This document shows positions 26,537 to 35,752 of a stretch of DNA of 64,000 bases, one piece after another. The notes beneath the pieces were generated by a model. The model was not told the origin of the DNA, searched no databases, and worked only from the letters and a program-made list of their open reading frames with translations. This DNA is from Bacteroidota bacterium. GTDB taxonomy: Bacteria; Bacteroidota; Bacteroidia; Chitinophagales; Chitinophagaceae. Each line of letters begins with the position of its first letter. The stretch's first letter is position 1. The position numbers and the translations under genes were made by a program. The DNA is taken from assembly GCA_016712665.1 (NCBI GenBank), contig JADJQP010000001.1:434001-498000 (forward strand), given 5' to 3'.

Positions 26537-28238
26537 GGGCGGGCGACCCGGCGGAAAGGGAATGCTACGCGGACAGGTAGTGATGGAAGATGCTGTAGCT
26601 GATGCACCAATGGTGGCCCGTGCACCGGCAAAACTTGCTGCAAAAGAAGAGGCAGGGGCCTTGCAACAAGATGACCAAAAAGCACTTAACAATGTAGCTA
26701 CGCCTATAGCTGCAGATAGTATGCAGTCTCGCAACGCATCGTCCTCATCGGCAGTTTCACTTCGAAGCAATTTTAATGAAACGGCGTTCTTCTTTCCGCA
26801 ATTACAAACCGATGCAGAGGGAAATATTTTATTGAAATTTAAGGCGCCCGATGCCTTAACTCGATGGAAATTGATGGCATTTGGGCACACCAAAGAGTTA
26901 CAAAGTGGGTCTTTGACAGAAACAGCCACGACCTCAAAAGAATTGATGATAGTACCCAATACGCCCCGATTTTTTAGAGAAGGAGATAAAATGGTGTATA
27001 GTGCCAAGGTAACCAATTTGAGCGATCATGACCTCAGCGGTAAGGCAGACCTTATTTTAATAGATGCCCTAACCAACCAACCCATATCTACTGATTTTGG
27101 ACTCACTAAGCAGTCCATGACCGAACCTCTTTCTCTAAAAAAAGGAGAAAGCGCTTCTGTTAACTGGCAAATCAGCATTCCTCAATCATATACCAATCCG
27201 GTGCTTGTAAAAACAATTGCGCAGGCAGGCGATTTTTCTGATGGTGAACAAAATGTAGTACCGGTATTATTAAATTCCATGCTGGTTACCGAAACCTTAC
27301 CTCTTCCGGTTCGAATGAATACCACCAAGAATTTTCAATTTGAAAACCTACTGAAATCAAAAAACTCAAATACCTTAAAGCATTATAATCTAACGGTAGA
27401 ATACACCGCAAATCCTGCATGGTATGCCGTACAGGCATTGCCTTACCTCAGCGACTATCCGTATGAATGTGCCGACCAAACCTTTAACAGGTATTATGCC
27501 AATGTATTGGCTACACATATTGCCAATTCTAGTCCGAAAGTGAGAGAAATTTTTTCGACATGGGAATCAAAAGATACAGCAGCACTACTTTCAAACCTAG
27601 AAAAAAATCAGGAATTGAAATCGGCCTTGTTGCAAGAAACGCCTTGGGTATTGCAAGCAAAAAGCGAATCGCAACAAAAACAACATATTGCGAATCTGTT
27701 TAATTTAAACAGAATGAGTACTGAATTGGAACGGACGGTTCGCGAACTGGAAATCATGCAAACACCAAACGGAGGATTTACATGGTTTAAAGGGATGCCC
27801 GACGATCGATTTATAACTCAATATATTCTCTGCGGAATAGGTAGGCTGCTACATATTGGCATTACAGAAGTAGGAAGCGAACGGCGTATTTTGCAAATTG
27901 TAGAAAAGGCCCTTCCTTACTTGGATGCAAGAATTAAAGAAGATTATGACCAATTAAAAAAGAATGGCGCAGATATGGCATTGGCCCATATTGATCACCA
28001 GCATATTCAATATTTGTATATGAGATCTTTCTTCAGGGAAACATCCGTTGCACCAGCTTCCATAACCGCTTTTAACTATTACAAGAAACAAGCAGCTACA
28101 TACTGGTTGCGAGGAAATAAATATATGCAGGGTATGACTGCTTTGGCCTTGAACCGATGGGACGATACAGTAACCCCGCAAGACATATTAAAATCGCTGC
28201 GTGAAAATGCCATCCATAGTGAAGAAATGGGGATGTAG
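26412..28238 (+). pseudogene. Alpha-2-macroglobulin-like protein, fragment 3 (thioester region)
   Basis: In-frame sequence begins about 26494 (WWGLNNSYSYFG); earlier codons of this frame overlap fragment 2. A Gly/Arg-rich hinge with GRPGGKGMLRGQV leads to the A2M domain (ETAFFFPQLQTDAEGNILLKFKAPDALTRWKLMAFGHT). Then comes the complement-like alpha/alpha barrel with YPYECADQTFNRYYAN. CADQ occupies the position of the CxEQ thioester motif: Cys and Gln are kept, Glu is Asp. The frame ends at a TAG (28236-28238) inside an otherwise continuous sequence, EEMGM-stop-WKEKTG, where a Tyr is expected. Confidence 0.85.
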
Positions 28239-29123
28239 TGGAAAGAAAAGACAGGAAGTTGGTGGTGGTATGAAGCACCCATTGAAACCCAAAGCCTCCT
28301 TATAGAAGTCTTTACCGAATTGAGTTCAGATATCAATGAAGTAGATGCATTGAAAATCTGGTTGCTACAAAATAAACAAACCCAACATTGGAAAACAACG
28401 AAAGCAACTGCTGACGCCATTTATGCTTTGCTTTTAAATGGCACCTATTGGTTGGCCACTCAACCCGAGGTGGAGGTGATGTTGGGGAAAAAACAAATTC
28501 AATCAAAGGAGCAAACGCAAGAGGCCGGTACAGGGTATTTTAAAGTGAGTATTCCTGCAGAAAATATTGTTCCTGAAATGGGTCAGATATCTGTTTCTGT
28601 GAAAAACAAAGCCGAAACGGGTAAAGAGATTGGAGGCACTACTTGGGGGGCTGTATACTGGCAATATTTCGAAGACCTCGATAAAATTGCCTCGCATGAA
28701 ACTCCACTCCGTATCAAAAAACAATTCTTTAAAATTACCCTTACCGATAAAGGAGAAGTACTCACCCCCATTGTAGAGGATAAACCTTTGCAAGTAGGTG
28801 ATAAGGTGAAAGTGCGTATTGAATTGCGGGTAGATCGAGCCATGGAATATGTACATATGAAAGATATGAGAGGAGCCTGTTTTGAGCCTATTAATGTTTT
28901 GAGCCACTATAAGTATCAGGGAGGTTTAGGCTATTATGAAGCCACCAAGGATGCCTCCACCAACTTCTTCTTTCATTGGCTTAATAAGGGAACCTATGTA
29001 TTTGAATACCCCATGTTTGTTACCAATAAGGGCGATTTCTCTAATGGCATTTGTACCATACAATGTATGTATGCCCCCGAATTTAGTAGTCATAGCGAAG
29101 GGATCCGAGTGAAGGTGAAGTAA
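28239..29123 (+). pseudogene. Alpha-2-macroglobulin-like protein, fragment 4 (C-terminal)
   Basis: Directly follows the TAG in the same frame. WWWYEAPIETQSLLIEVFTEL completes the alpha/alpha barrel. The receptor-binding-like C-terminal beta domains follow: GGTTWGAVYWQYFEDLDKI, RIKKQFFKITLTDKGEVLTPI, GDKVKVRIELRVDRAMEYVHMKDMRGACFEP, and YVFEYPMFVTNKGDFSNG. The first start-like codon is TTG 28320, but no ribosome site is seen, so independent translation is unlikely. The intact protein would have about 2070 residues. TTTCCAA-type palindromic DNA follows the stop codon. Confidence 0.82.
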
Positions 29124-29128
29124 TGATA

Positions 29129-29170
29129 AATACGTTTCCAACGTTTTACCCTTTGGAAACCTTGGGTTGT
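29129..29170. repeat. TTTCCAA-type inverted repeat relic
   Basis: GTTTCCAA ... TTGGAAAC (29134-29161) just after the A2M stop codon. Same motif as the repeat cluster at 5613-5836. Confidence 0.55.
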
Positions 29171-29280
29171 GAAAAAAGCTGAAGAAAGTGCAGCAGTCAA
29201 AATGGAGCGTCGCAAATTCGATGGATAATGTTGCTGACCTTGATTCAATAAATAATAATTCTATACTTTCATGATTTTAT

Positions 29281-29288
29281 TACCTTTG
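29281..29288 (+). promoter_or_regulatory. -7 element of the hydrolase gene
   Basis: TACCTTTG, full match to TAnnTTTG, ending 4 nt before the ATG at 29293. The transcript is predicted to start at or very near the ATG. No clear -33 TTTG. Confidence 0.6.
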
Positions 29289-29292
29289 AATT

Positions 29293-30228
29293 ATGAAAAA
29301 ACTACTATTAATGCTCGCTGTTTGTTTTCCATTTCTCTCGGTTGCACATGGTTTTGACGAATATGAAATGACCATTGACGCAAAAGGCGTCCAACTATCC
29401 GGAACCTTAACAATGCCAGCCCATGCACACAATGCAGTTCCCTTGGTAATTATTATTGCCGGTAGCGGCCCCACCGATAGAAATTGTAATGGTCAAGGCT
29501 TTAAAACCAATGCGTATCAAAAAATGGCTTCGCAATTTGCCCTGAATGGCATTGCAACCTTCAGATACGATAAGCGTGGTATTGGAAAAAGTGCTGTAGC
29601 CAATATGAAAGAGGAAGAAATGGACTTCAATAATATGATATTGGATGCAAAAGCGATTATTTCAAAATTTGAATCCGATGCACGTTTTTCAAAGTTGACA
29701 ATTTGTGGACATAGTGAAGGCTCCTTAGTGGGTATGATGAGTGTCAAAGAAAAACATCAATATATTTCACTTGCAGGTGTCGGAGAATCGGCCAATGAAG
29801 TATTGAAAAAGCAATTGAAAGGAAAATTAGGACCTATGGAACCCGCGGCCTTTTCAAAATTAGATAGTTTAAAGGCCGGACGAGATATTGTGTGTGATAT
29901 GCCGGCACTCAATTCCATTTTCAGACCCAGTGTATTACCTTATTTGAAATCATGGTTTAAAATAGATCCTTCACTAGAAATAAAAAAATTGAAAGGTCCT
30001 GTGCTCATTATCAACGGTACTAAGGATTTGCAAGTAGCTGAAGAGAATGCGTTGACATTAAGCAAAGCTTGTACACAAGCCAAATTGCTTATAGTACCCA
30101 ATATGAATCATTGCCTGACCGAAATTGCATCGGATAAACAAGAAGATAATTTAGCTTCTTATAATGTGCCCGAATTGCCACTTTCTAAAAAGATGATGGA
30201 TGAAATAATCTTATTTATTGTAAAATAG
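29293..30228 (+). CDS. Exported alpha/beta hydrolase
   Basis: 311 residues with a signal peptide (KKLLLMLAVCFPFLSVAHG). The alpha/beta hydrolase order is clear: LVIIIAGSGPTDRNCNG (oxyanion loop), FRYDKRGIGKS, the nucleophile elbow GHSEGSLVG (Ser in GHSEG), VLIINGTKDLQV (acid), and NMNHCLTE (His). The SGPTDRN and YDKRGIG motifs place it with the BAAT/S9-type esterases commonly annotated serine aminopeptidase S33-like. Expected in the periplasm; substrate unknown. Monocistronic with its own promoter. Confidence 0.88.
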   Translation: MKKLLLMLAVCFPFLSVAHGFDEYEMTIDAKGVQLSGTLTMPAHAHNAVPLVIIIAGSGPTDRNCNGQGFKTNAYQKMASQFALNGIATFRYDKRGIGKSAVANMKEEEMDFNNMILDAKAIISKFESDARFSKLTICGHSEGSLVGMMSVKEKHQYISLAGVGESANEVLKKQLKGKLGPMEPAAFSKLDSLKAGRDIVCDMPALNSIFRPSVLPYLKSWFKIDPSLEIKKLKGPVLIINGTKDLQVAEENALTLSKACTQAKLLIVPNMNHCLTEIASDKQEDNLASYNVPELPLSKKMMDEIILFIVK

Positions 30229-30411
30229 CGTTTGTTCGATATCCCTAAAAAGTGCGTTTTTCCTTCTCGGGTAACCCCTTGCTGGTAAACAATGAAGAGA
30301 ATCGAAGTCGATTGTTTGGGTGGATGTCTTTTTATAAATTTTAAAAAATTGGAGAGACCCAGTTTCTTGTGGATTCTAAAAAAAAGATTATTTTAGCGAA
30401 AAATAAGTAAG

Positions 30412-30828
30412 ATGAAAAAAATAGTAACTCTTTCGCTCATAGTGGGTGTGGTAGCCTTTCTAACAAATTGCTCACCAAAAACAGGTAAGAAGGTGGCTCA
30501 AACCGATACCAAGGAAAAACCGAAAACAGAAGAGCCGGCAACCACTCGACCTGCTAGTGCTACCCAAAGCGTCACTCAAATTGCGCAGGGAGACAGAAGC
30601 AATGAAGAACAATTGACCATGCTGACCCAAACGAACGCAGCTCGGATTGAAAGTGGCAAGCAACTATACGAATCAACTTGCAATAAATGACATGAGGTAC
30701 ACAGACCCTCTAAACGCTCTGGACTCGAATGGGTAGAAATTATGAAAACCATGGGACCCAAAGCAAAAATAGAACAAGGAACCTACCTAATGATTTCTGC
30801 TTATTTAGTGAAGAATTCGAAAGCATAA
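30412..30828 (+). pseudogene. Cytochrome c-type lipoprotein interrupted by TGA in its CXXCH motif
   Basis: The open frame 30412-30690 encodes a lipoprotein (VVAFLTNC lipobox) with a Lys/Thr/Pro-rich linker, ending ...GKQLYESTCNK-TGA. The same frame continues HEVHRPSKRSGLEWVEIMKTMGPKAKI... to a TAA at 30826. YESTCNK[C]HEVHRP is a class I haem site, so TGA stands exactly where the second haem cysteine (TGC/TGT) is expected. With that Cys the protein would have 138 residues, a normal small cytochrome c. A nonsense mutation or sequence error is the simplest reading; selenocysteine is unlikely. Confidence 0.8.
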
Positions 30829-30843
30829 CAATACTTAATATAC

Positions 30844-30877
30844 AAAAAAAATGACCGCAATTTGCGGTCATTTTTTT
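30844..30877. terminator. Bidirectional terminator between convergent genes
   Basis: ATGACCGCAA/TTGCGGTCAT, 10-bp stem at 30851-30871, flanked by A-run on the left and seven T on the right. It serves the cytochrome gene (plus) and the thioredoxin-T9SS gene (minus). Confidence 0.9.
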
Positions 30878-30893
30878 AATGGAATCGTGTTGA

Positions 30894-31196
30894 CTAATCT
30901 GCTTTGATGAATGATTTCGCTGCAAATTTTCCTTCTTGAGAAATCTTAATAATGTAAGATCCTTTTGCAAGAGAGTTGATATTTACTTCTACATCACCAT
31001 TGATATTGTGGTATTCATTGCTACTCATAATATTTCCCAACATATCAATAACCTGAACATTTGCAGTGCTTGCCAATCCTTTGACAAATAAACGATCACT
31101 TGATGGGTTTGGATATACAGACACCATTTCATTGAACTGATTGTCGGTTAATCCTGCTGGTGTTAAGGATGAAATTTTTACATTATCGATAAACAT
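30894..31196 (-). CDS. Thioredoxin-fold T9SS protein, C-terminal part (frameshifted)
   Basis: Holds the end of the gene at 31178-32626: FIDNVKISSLTPAG, then a T9SS type A sorting domain (VSVYPNPSSDRLFVKGL, VQVIDMLGNIMSS, LAKGSYIIKISQEG). The frame extends upstream through RIRGTAKVAGQGNAM, joining the N-terminal part near 31237-31242, where one base appears to be missing. No start signal of its own is seen. The product should be released or attached at the cell surface by the T9SS sortase. Confidence 0.82.
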   Translation of the reverse strand: MFIDNVKISSLTPAGLTDNQFNEMVSVYPNPSSDRLFVKGLASTANVQVIDMLGNIMSSNEYHNINGDVEVNINSLAKGSYIIKISQEGKFAAKSFIKAD

Positions 31197-32626
31197 TGCA
31201 TTTCCTTGTCCGGCAACTTTTGCAGTTCCTCTAATTCTATCAATAGATTGGTATTAGATTTATACGAATTTAGATTCACACTGTAATGACTCCAGTCAGA
31301 AGCAGCATTCGGAACAAATACAGTGGCTGCATTGGTAGCTGGATATAAAGCTTGATCATCATTGAGTGCCGCACCTTCTAGGCTCCAAGCCGAGGTCCAA
31401 TTGGCACCGCAATCGGTTGAAACCACCACTTCACATTTATCATTGGTAGAAGCAGATTTGTTAGCATGTGCACAGTCAAAATCAAAGGTTAAGTATGGTT
31501 TGGCATCAAAATTCACATTAGAAACAATGGCAGTCAGGGGTTTAGCGGCACCACCTGCATGGTCTAATAAATTAACCAATAAGGCTTGAGAGTTTGTTCC
31601 AAATGGACCTGTAACCATTGGTAATTGGCCACCACCTGCAAATAGGAATATAAAATCTTGTGCGTCTTGATTTACCATAGTCCAGTTAGCAGCTAAATTG
31701 GCTGCAGTAAAATCATCTGAATAATCTGTAGTCTTAGCATTACCTGCTGAAAATACTTTCCAGTTTAAATTTTTAGAGTTATTAGCAGCATTCACGTCAC
31801 CAGCGGCAACAATTTCGTAACTATAACCATTGTAACCAGTTCCGTTGTTATGAGCAAAAGAAGGGATGGTAGCAGTACCTACAGCATTGCCGGCAACATT
31901 ACCGGTCCAAGGATAAGAATTAACGGTTGTACCATTATATTTTACGTTAACGGTTGCAGCAGTTAAAGGAGTGGTGCTATAATTTACAAATTTGAAAGTT
32001 GGGGCAATGGCAGTTCCACACATATAAGCTGGATCGGGGTATGGTACCGCAGCTACTACATCTACAGATGCGTTAGCAGCAGCAGCTGGGCAAGTAGATC
32101 CGGCTGAATATAAAGCGGCTGCAGAAAGTTGTCCAACTTCAGTAATAATTTTATCCGGGCAAATCATATAAATGGTAGGGAAATAACCAATATTATAATC
32201 GGCGTTAAAGGTTGAACCATTTTGAATGTCTATAATTGGATGTTGTACACCGGTTACCCAATCGCCTTGTGTACCGGCTCCAATACCATTTAATTCGGCA
32301 TTAGTAGTAGAAACATCCCCTTCAATAAAAATTACAATACAATCATTAGTGGTACCTGCGTTTACGCCAGGAGCTCCGGTTGGACCGTGTTGCGCCCATA
32401 AATCATCCAGCGCATGTGTGTTGTGAAAATTCCAACAAGGACCACACCATGTTGCAGAAACGTCAATATATACACGCTTGCCCGCTGCAAGATAATTGTA
32501 TAAATTGTGTGGATTGCCATTGATATCAGTGAGGGTAAAATCGGGTGCAATCACACCGTCGGGTAATTGAGCATTGGCCACATTAAATGTTACCAAAGCC
32601 AACAGAGAGAGGAGTAGTTTTTTCAT
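31178..32626 (-). CDS. Thioredoxin-fold T9SS protein, N-terminal part (frameshifted)
   Basis: ATG 32626 gives a signal peptide (KKLLLSLLALVTFNVANAQ). A TlpA/AhpC-type domain follows (~22-180): APDFTLTDINGNPHNLYNYLA, VYIDVSATWCGPCWNFH (active site WCGPC), then FPTIYMICPDKI. A beta-rich middle region (FVNYSTTPLTAATVNVKYNG) leads to a MAM/jelly-roll-like domain (YSDDFTAANLAANWTMVNQDA, FDFDCAHANKSASTNDKCEVVVSTDCG). The last ~19 residues (ELEELQKLPDKEMQCLSIM) are out of frame. It is an unusual pairing of a disulfide-exchange domain with T9SS export; relatives are frequent in Bacteroidota. Confidence 0.86.
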   Translation of the reverse strand: MKKLLLSLLALVTFNVANAQLPDGVIAPDFTLTDINGNPHNLYNYLAAGKRVYIDVSATWCGPCWNFHNTHALDDLWAQHGPTGAPGVNAGTTNDCIVIFIEGDVSTTNAELNGIGAGTQGDWVTGVQHPIIDIQNGSTFNADYNIGYFPTIYMICPDKIITEVGQLSAAALYSAGSTCPAAAANASVDVVAAVPYPDPAYMCGTAIAPTFKFVNYSTTPLTAATVNVKYNGTTVNSYPWTGNVAGNAVGTATIPSFAHNNGTGYNGYSYEIVAAGDVNAANNSKNLNWKVFSAGNAKTTDYSDDFTAANLAANWTMVNQDAQDFIFLFAGGGQLPMVTGPFGTNSQALLVNLLDHAGGAAKPLTAIVSNVNFDAKPYLTFDFDCAHANKSASTNDKCEVVVSTDCGANWTSAWSLEGAALNDDQALYPATNAATVFVPNAASDWSHYSVNLNSYKSNTNLLIELEELQKLPDKEMQCLSIM

Positions 32627-32747
32627 TAAAAAATTTTTTTTGTGAACCACGAATGTGATAAAATTAATTATAACATAAAAATTTAACAAAAAAATGTTAG
32701 CTGTAACACAATTTTACGTAAATTGCAGTCAATTAAAACAAAATTTA

Positions 32748-33449
32748 ATGAAGAAATTAATCTTGTTAGCCCTATTTGGAGTCTTTTCTTTGTCCTCTTT
32801 TGCACAATTGACACATTGGAAGGATACCGTTAAAATGCTAAATTTGGATAAACCGGCAGGAAACTTGCGATTGTATGATACCATTTACAATAATACTGCA
32901 AATCCGGTGGTAATTACCTGGAATAAGTCGAGCGATGCTCTTCTAACTGGTTGGACGGTAACCGGAATATGTGATGGACCCAATGGAACTTGCTATGGTT
33001 TTAATAACGCAACCCATAACTTCACCGTTCCTGCGAATGGTAAAGCTGAGATAGACGTAATTATGAATATTGCAGCAAATGCAGTAAACGGTTGTAGTTA
33101 TGTTACCGTGCAATATACAGAGCCGGGCGTTATTGGTGCCAAAAATATGACCTACGAATTCTGCACCAATGCAGCAGCTTCAACCAGGGATTTTGAAAAT
33201 AGCAATGTTGTTTCTGTTTATCCGAACCCGGCAAGTGATTTTATAAATTTAAGTATCAATGATGTCAAAGTAACCCGCATCAATGTTTTAAACATTATTG
33301 GTAAAAAAGTTGCACAGTTCGACGTAAATGCAAGCACTCCAAATCCAATCAGAATTCCTCTAGATAATATTTCAAAAGGCATCTATCTTCTTCAATTTGC
33401 TGATAGCAACGGCAAGTTAATGGGAGTAAAAAGAGTTACAAAACAATAA
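32748..33449 (+). CDS. T9SS type A sorting-domain protein
   Basis: 233 residues from ATG 32748: signal peptide (LILLALFGVFSLSSFAQ), a ~120-residue beta domain (LRLYDTIYNNTANPVVITWNKSS, GKAEIDVIMNIAANAVNGCSYVTVQYTE) of the type found in periplasmic or surface binding proteins, and a C-terminal sorting tail (VVSVYPNPASDFINLSI ... GIYLLQFADSNG). The middle domain may be Ig-like, since NNTANPVVITW resembles proteins with TIGR/DUF1573-like folds. Function unknown. Divergent from the thioredoxin-fold T9SS gene, with a strong terminator after the stop. Confidence 0.82.
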   Translation: MKKLILLALFGVFSLSSFAQLTHWKDTVKMLNLDKPAGNLRLYDTIYNNTANPVVITWNKSSDALLTGWTVTGICDGPNGTCYGFNNATHNFTVPANGKAEIDVIMNIAANAVNGCSYVTVQYTEPGVIGAKNMTYEFCTNAAASTRDFENSNVVSVYPNPASDFINLSINDVKVTRINVLNIIGKKVAQFDVNASTPNPIRIPLDNISKGIYLLQFADSNGKLMGVKRVTKQ

Positions 33450-33472
33450 ATCCCTAATTTTTTTATCATAAT

Positions 33473-33504
33473 AAAAATGACTTTCTTTGAGAGTCATTTT
33501 TTTT
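33473..33504 (+). terminator. Terminator after the T9SS protein gene
   Basis: AAAATGACT / AGTCATTTT stem with a 9-nt loop (tttctttga), followed by a T-run, 24 bp after the stop codon and just upstream of the exonuclease start. Confidence 0.75.
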
Positions 33505-33533
33505 TACCTCAATGTTTAATAAATAATATCTCT

Positions 33534-34301
33534 ATGAAAATAATTTCATACAACCTCAACGGAATTCGATCCGCTATCAGTAAAGGCCTTTTAGATTGGA
33601 TAAAGGAAGATCAGGCTGATATTTATTGCTTTCAGGAAACAAAAGCGCATGAAATAGATATTGACAAAGCAAGTTTTGAGAAACTGGGTTATCACACCTA
33701 TTTCTTTTCTGCCCAAAAAAAAGGATATAGTGGGGTAGGAATCATTTCAAAGCAAAAACCGAATGAAGTTATTTTTGGCTGCGGATTTGAACAAGCAGAC
33801 TTTGAAGGACGGGTCTTGCAAGTTACTTTTGATCAGTTTCATTTGATTAATACTTATTTTCCCAGTGGTAGCAGCGGCGACGAGCGACAAGCCTATAAAA
33901 TGCAATTCCTTCAACAATACCTTGAATTTCTAGGCCTAAAGCTTGCGAGCCGGGAGGCACAGGTAATTGTTGCCGGTGATTATAATATCTGTCACAAAGC
34001 CATTGACATTCATGACCCAAAGGGGAACAAAGACTCCAGCGGCTTCTTACCGGAAGAGCGTGAATGGATGGATTCCTTTTTTGAAACCGGAATGATTGAT
34101 GCGTTTCGACAAATTAATCCAAACCCGCATCAATATAGCTGGTGGAGTTTTCGCGCCAACGCACGGAATAATAACAAGGGCTGGCGTATCGATTATGTAA
34201 ATGTATCAAATGCGTTACAAAGTAATATAGCAGATGCAGCAATATTACCGAATGTCAAGCATTCCGATCATTGTCCGGTAATGCTTGAGCTCAAATTTTA
34301 A
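33534..34301 (+). CDS. xth: Exodeoxyribonuclease III (AP endonuclease, Xth family)
   Basis: 255 residues, normal for ExoIII. Motifs of the EEP nuclease fold: MKIISYNLNGIRSA (Asn metal site), IYCFQETKA (catalytic Glu), YFPSGS, VAGDYNICHKAIDIHDP (Asp/Asn pair), SWWSFRANARNNNKGWRIDY (DNA contact), and SDHCPVMLEL (catalytic His). It cleaves 5' to abasic sites and degrades DNA 3' to 5' in base-excision repair. ATG 33534 begins the conserved N-terminus; the 19 codons upstream overlap the preceding terminator. Confidence 0.95.
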   Translation: MKIISYNLNGIRSAISKGLLDWIKEDQADIYCFQETKAHEIDIDKASFEKLGYHTYFFSAQKKGYSGVGIISKQKPNEVIFGCGFEQADFEGRVLQVTFDQFHLINTYFPSGSSGDERQAYKMQFLQQYLEFLGLKLASREAQVIVAGDYNICHKAIDIHDPKGNKDSSGFLPEEREWMDSFFETGMIDAFRQINPNPHQYSWWSFRANARNNNKGWRIDYVNVSNALQSNIADAAILPNVKHSDHCPVMLELKF

Positions 34302-34313
34302 AACGAAGCTTCC

Positions 34314-35051
34314 TTAATTGGCGCTTTTAAAGGTAAATGCATCTTGCGCATTAATAACCATATTGCTAATCCAGGGCTTATCAGCTGCCAATGTGCTATG
34401 ATGAATGTTTCCATTGTTAAAATCAATTAATGGATTATCATACATGCTGTTTAAGTCAAATTCTATATTTAGATTTTTTGCCTTACCGTCAATGGTCATA
34501 TTGATGGGAACATTGATGGTGGAAAAGGCCAAATCGGTGCCTAAATGATATTGCAAAACGGTGGTATCACCCATTGTATTAATAAAATTTCCTTCATGCT
34601 TCATAAATAAATAACCTGTATTCCAATCCCAAATCATATTATAGATGGGGTCTAAATCCCCATCTTGCGCACCGGTATGATTGCGGGCAGAATCTACACC
34701 TAAATTGAAACGAATAGATTTATAAACGCCATTCGGAATAAGCCCGGCATTAATGCTCGAAAAATTTTGCGGATCGAAGGCGTCAATTAAATCATAGTTG
34801 TTCAATTTCACCTCATAATTATCATCTGTGGTAAGTACCACATTGGTTACATAATATTTAAGCAAACTAACGCTAAACTTATTGCCGGCTGCGTTTGTGT
34901 AAAGGAGTTTTCCTTCTTCGATGGCCTGGCCAGAAACCTTATTTTCAAATTTAATAGTAAAATATGCACTTTCAGGAGTAGTAGAGGTGGTGTTTTTTTT
35001 GCAAGAAAACAAAAAAAGCGACCCGATAAAAAACAAAAAAAGCGGTTTCAT
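34314..35051 (-). CDS. MbnP-family lipoprotein (probable copper-site protein)
   Basis: 245 residues with the lipobox LFLFSC (lipid Cys17). Family motifs: FTIKFENKVSG, YYVTNVVLTTDDN, IRFNLGVDSARNHTGAQDGDLDPIYNMIWDWNTGYLFMKHEG, and the late NIHHSTLAADKPW. The combination of Asn-His-Thr-Gly-Ala, LDP, WxWxxGY and KxEG defines MbnP/MopE-type domains, some of which bind copper through a modified Trp. Partner cytochrome peroxidase (MbnH) is not in the window. Convergent with the exonuclease gene (12 bp between stops). Confidence 0.88.
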   Translation of the reverse strand: MKPLFLFFIGSLFLFSCKKNTTSTTPESAYFTIKFENKVSGQAIEEGKLLYTNAAGNKFSVSLLKYYVTNVVLTTDDNYEVKLNNYDLIDAFDPQNFSSINAGLIPNGVYKSIRFNLGVDSARNHTGAQDGDLDPIYNMIWDWNTGYLFMKHEGNFINTMGDTTVLQYHLGTDLAFSTINVPINMTIDGKAKNLNIEFDLNSMYDNPLIDFNNGNIHHSTLAADKPWISNMVINAQDAFTFKSAN

Positions 35052-35098
35052 AATACTTGTGTTTATACCACGAAGTTACGAAAAAATACGATTACAAA

Positions 35099-35752
35099 CT
35101 ATTTTACCGTAAAAGCATATTGAATCAAATTGGCGCCCATTCGCAAAGCAAGTTGTCGTTTCTCCTCAGGATCTTTATGCACCTCCGGATCTTCCCAGCC
35201 ATCATTTAAATCGGTTTCGAAGGTATAAAAACAGACCAATCTGCCCTGATAGATCAAACCATACCCTTTTGGAGGTTTATTATCATGCTCATGAATCTTA
35301 GGAAGCCCATTTGCAAATTCAAATTTTTGATGATAAATCGGATGTGAAAAAGGAAGTTCTACGAAATCCAATTCGGGAAATACTTTTTTCATGGCTGGAC
35401 GTACATATTTGTCCATTCCGTAATTGTCATCAATATGCAGAAAGCCCCCTGCCTGCAAGTAGGTCCTAAAATTTTTTGCTTCTGCATCATTAAACATAAT
35501 ACGTCCATGACCGGTGGCAAAAACAATGGGATAATTAAGCAATTCTCTACTGCCGACCTCTACTTGTCCTTCCTGCAAATCCAGTTGGGTGTTTAAATTT
35601 TGGTTCGAAAATCGGGCTAAATTTTTTAATGCAGTCGGATTCGAATACCAATCGCCACCACCTCCATATACTAACAAACCCAGTTTCATTTTTTGAGCTT
35701 CGCTAAAGTGAGTCAGTAACAACAAGCAAAATCCAATTATAAATTTTTTCAT
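35099..35752 (-). CDS. DUF4159 domain protein, exported
   Basis: 217 residues: signal peptide (KFIIGFCLLLLTHFSEAQ) and a DUF4159 domain. Visible motifs are YGGGGDWYSNPTALKNLARF, YPIVFATGHGRIMFNDAEAKNFRTYLQAGGFLHIDDNYGMDKYVR, LPFSHPIYH and a closing QLALRMGANLIQYAF. The fold is related to class I glutamine amidotransferase/GATase-like domains, but no nucleophilic Cys stands in the expected place; catalysis is unproven. It overlaps rsmE by 4 bp (ATGA), an arrangement I recall as common in Bacteroidota. Confidence 0.88.
   Translation of the reverse strand: MKKFIIGFCLLLLTHFSEAQKMKLGLLVYGGGGDWYSNPTALKNLARFSNQNLNTQLDLQEGQVEVGSRELLNYPIVFATGHGRIMFNDAEAKNFRTYLQAGGFLHIDDNYGMDKYVRPAMKKVFPELDFVELPFSHPIYHQKFEFANGLPKIHEHDNKPPKGYGLIYQGRLVCFYTFETDLNDGWEDPEVHKDPEEKRQLALRMGANLIQYAFTVK

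Noticed and set aside
28236..28238. TAG reassigned to an amino acid
   Set aside because: The reading frames in the window otherwise behave as standard code with no TAG inside well-conserved intact genes; a substitution or error is simpler.
30688..30690. Selenocysteine at TGA in the cytochrome-like gene
   Set aside because: The haem motif calls for Cys, TGA is one base from both Cys codons, and no SECIS-like hairpin is evident.
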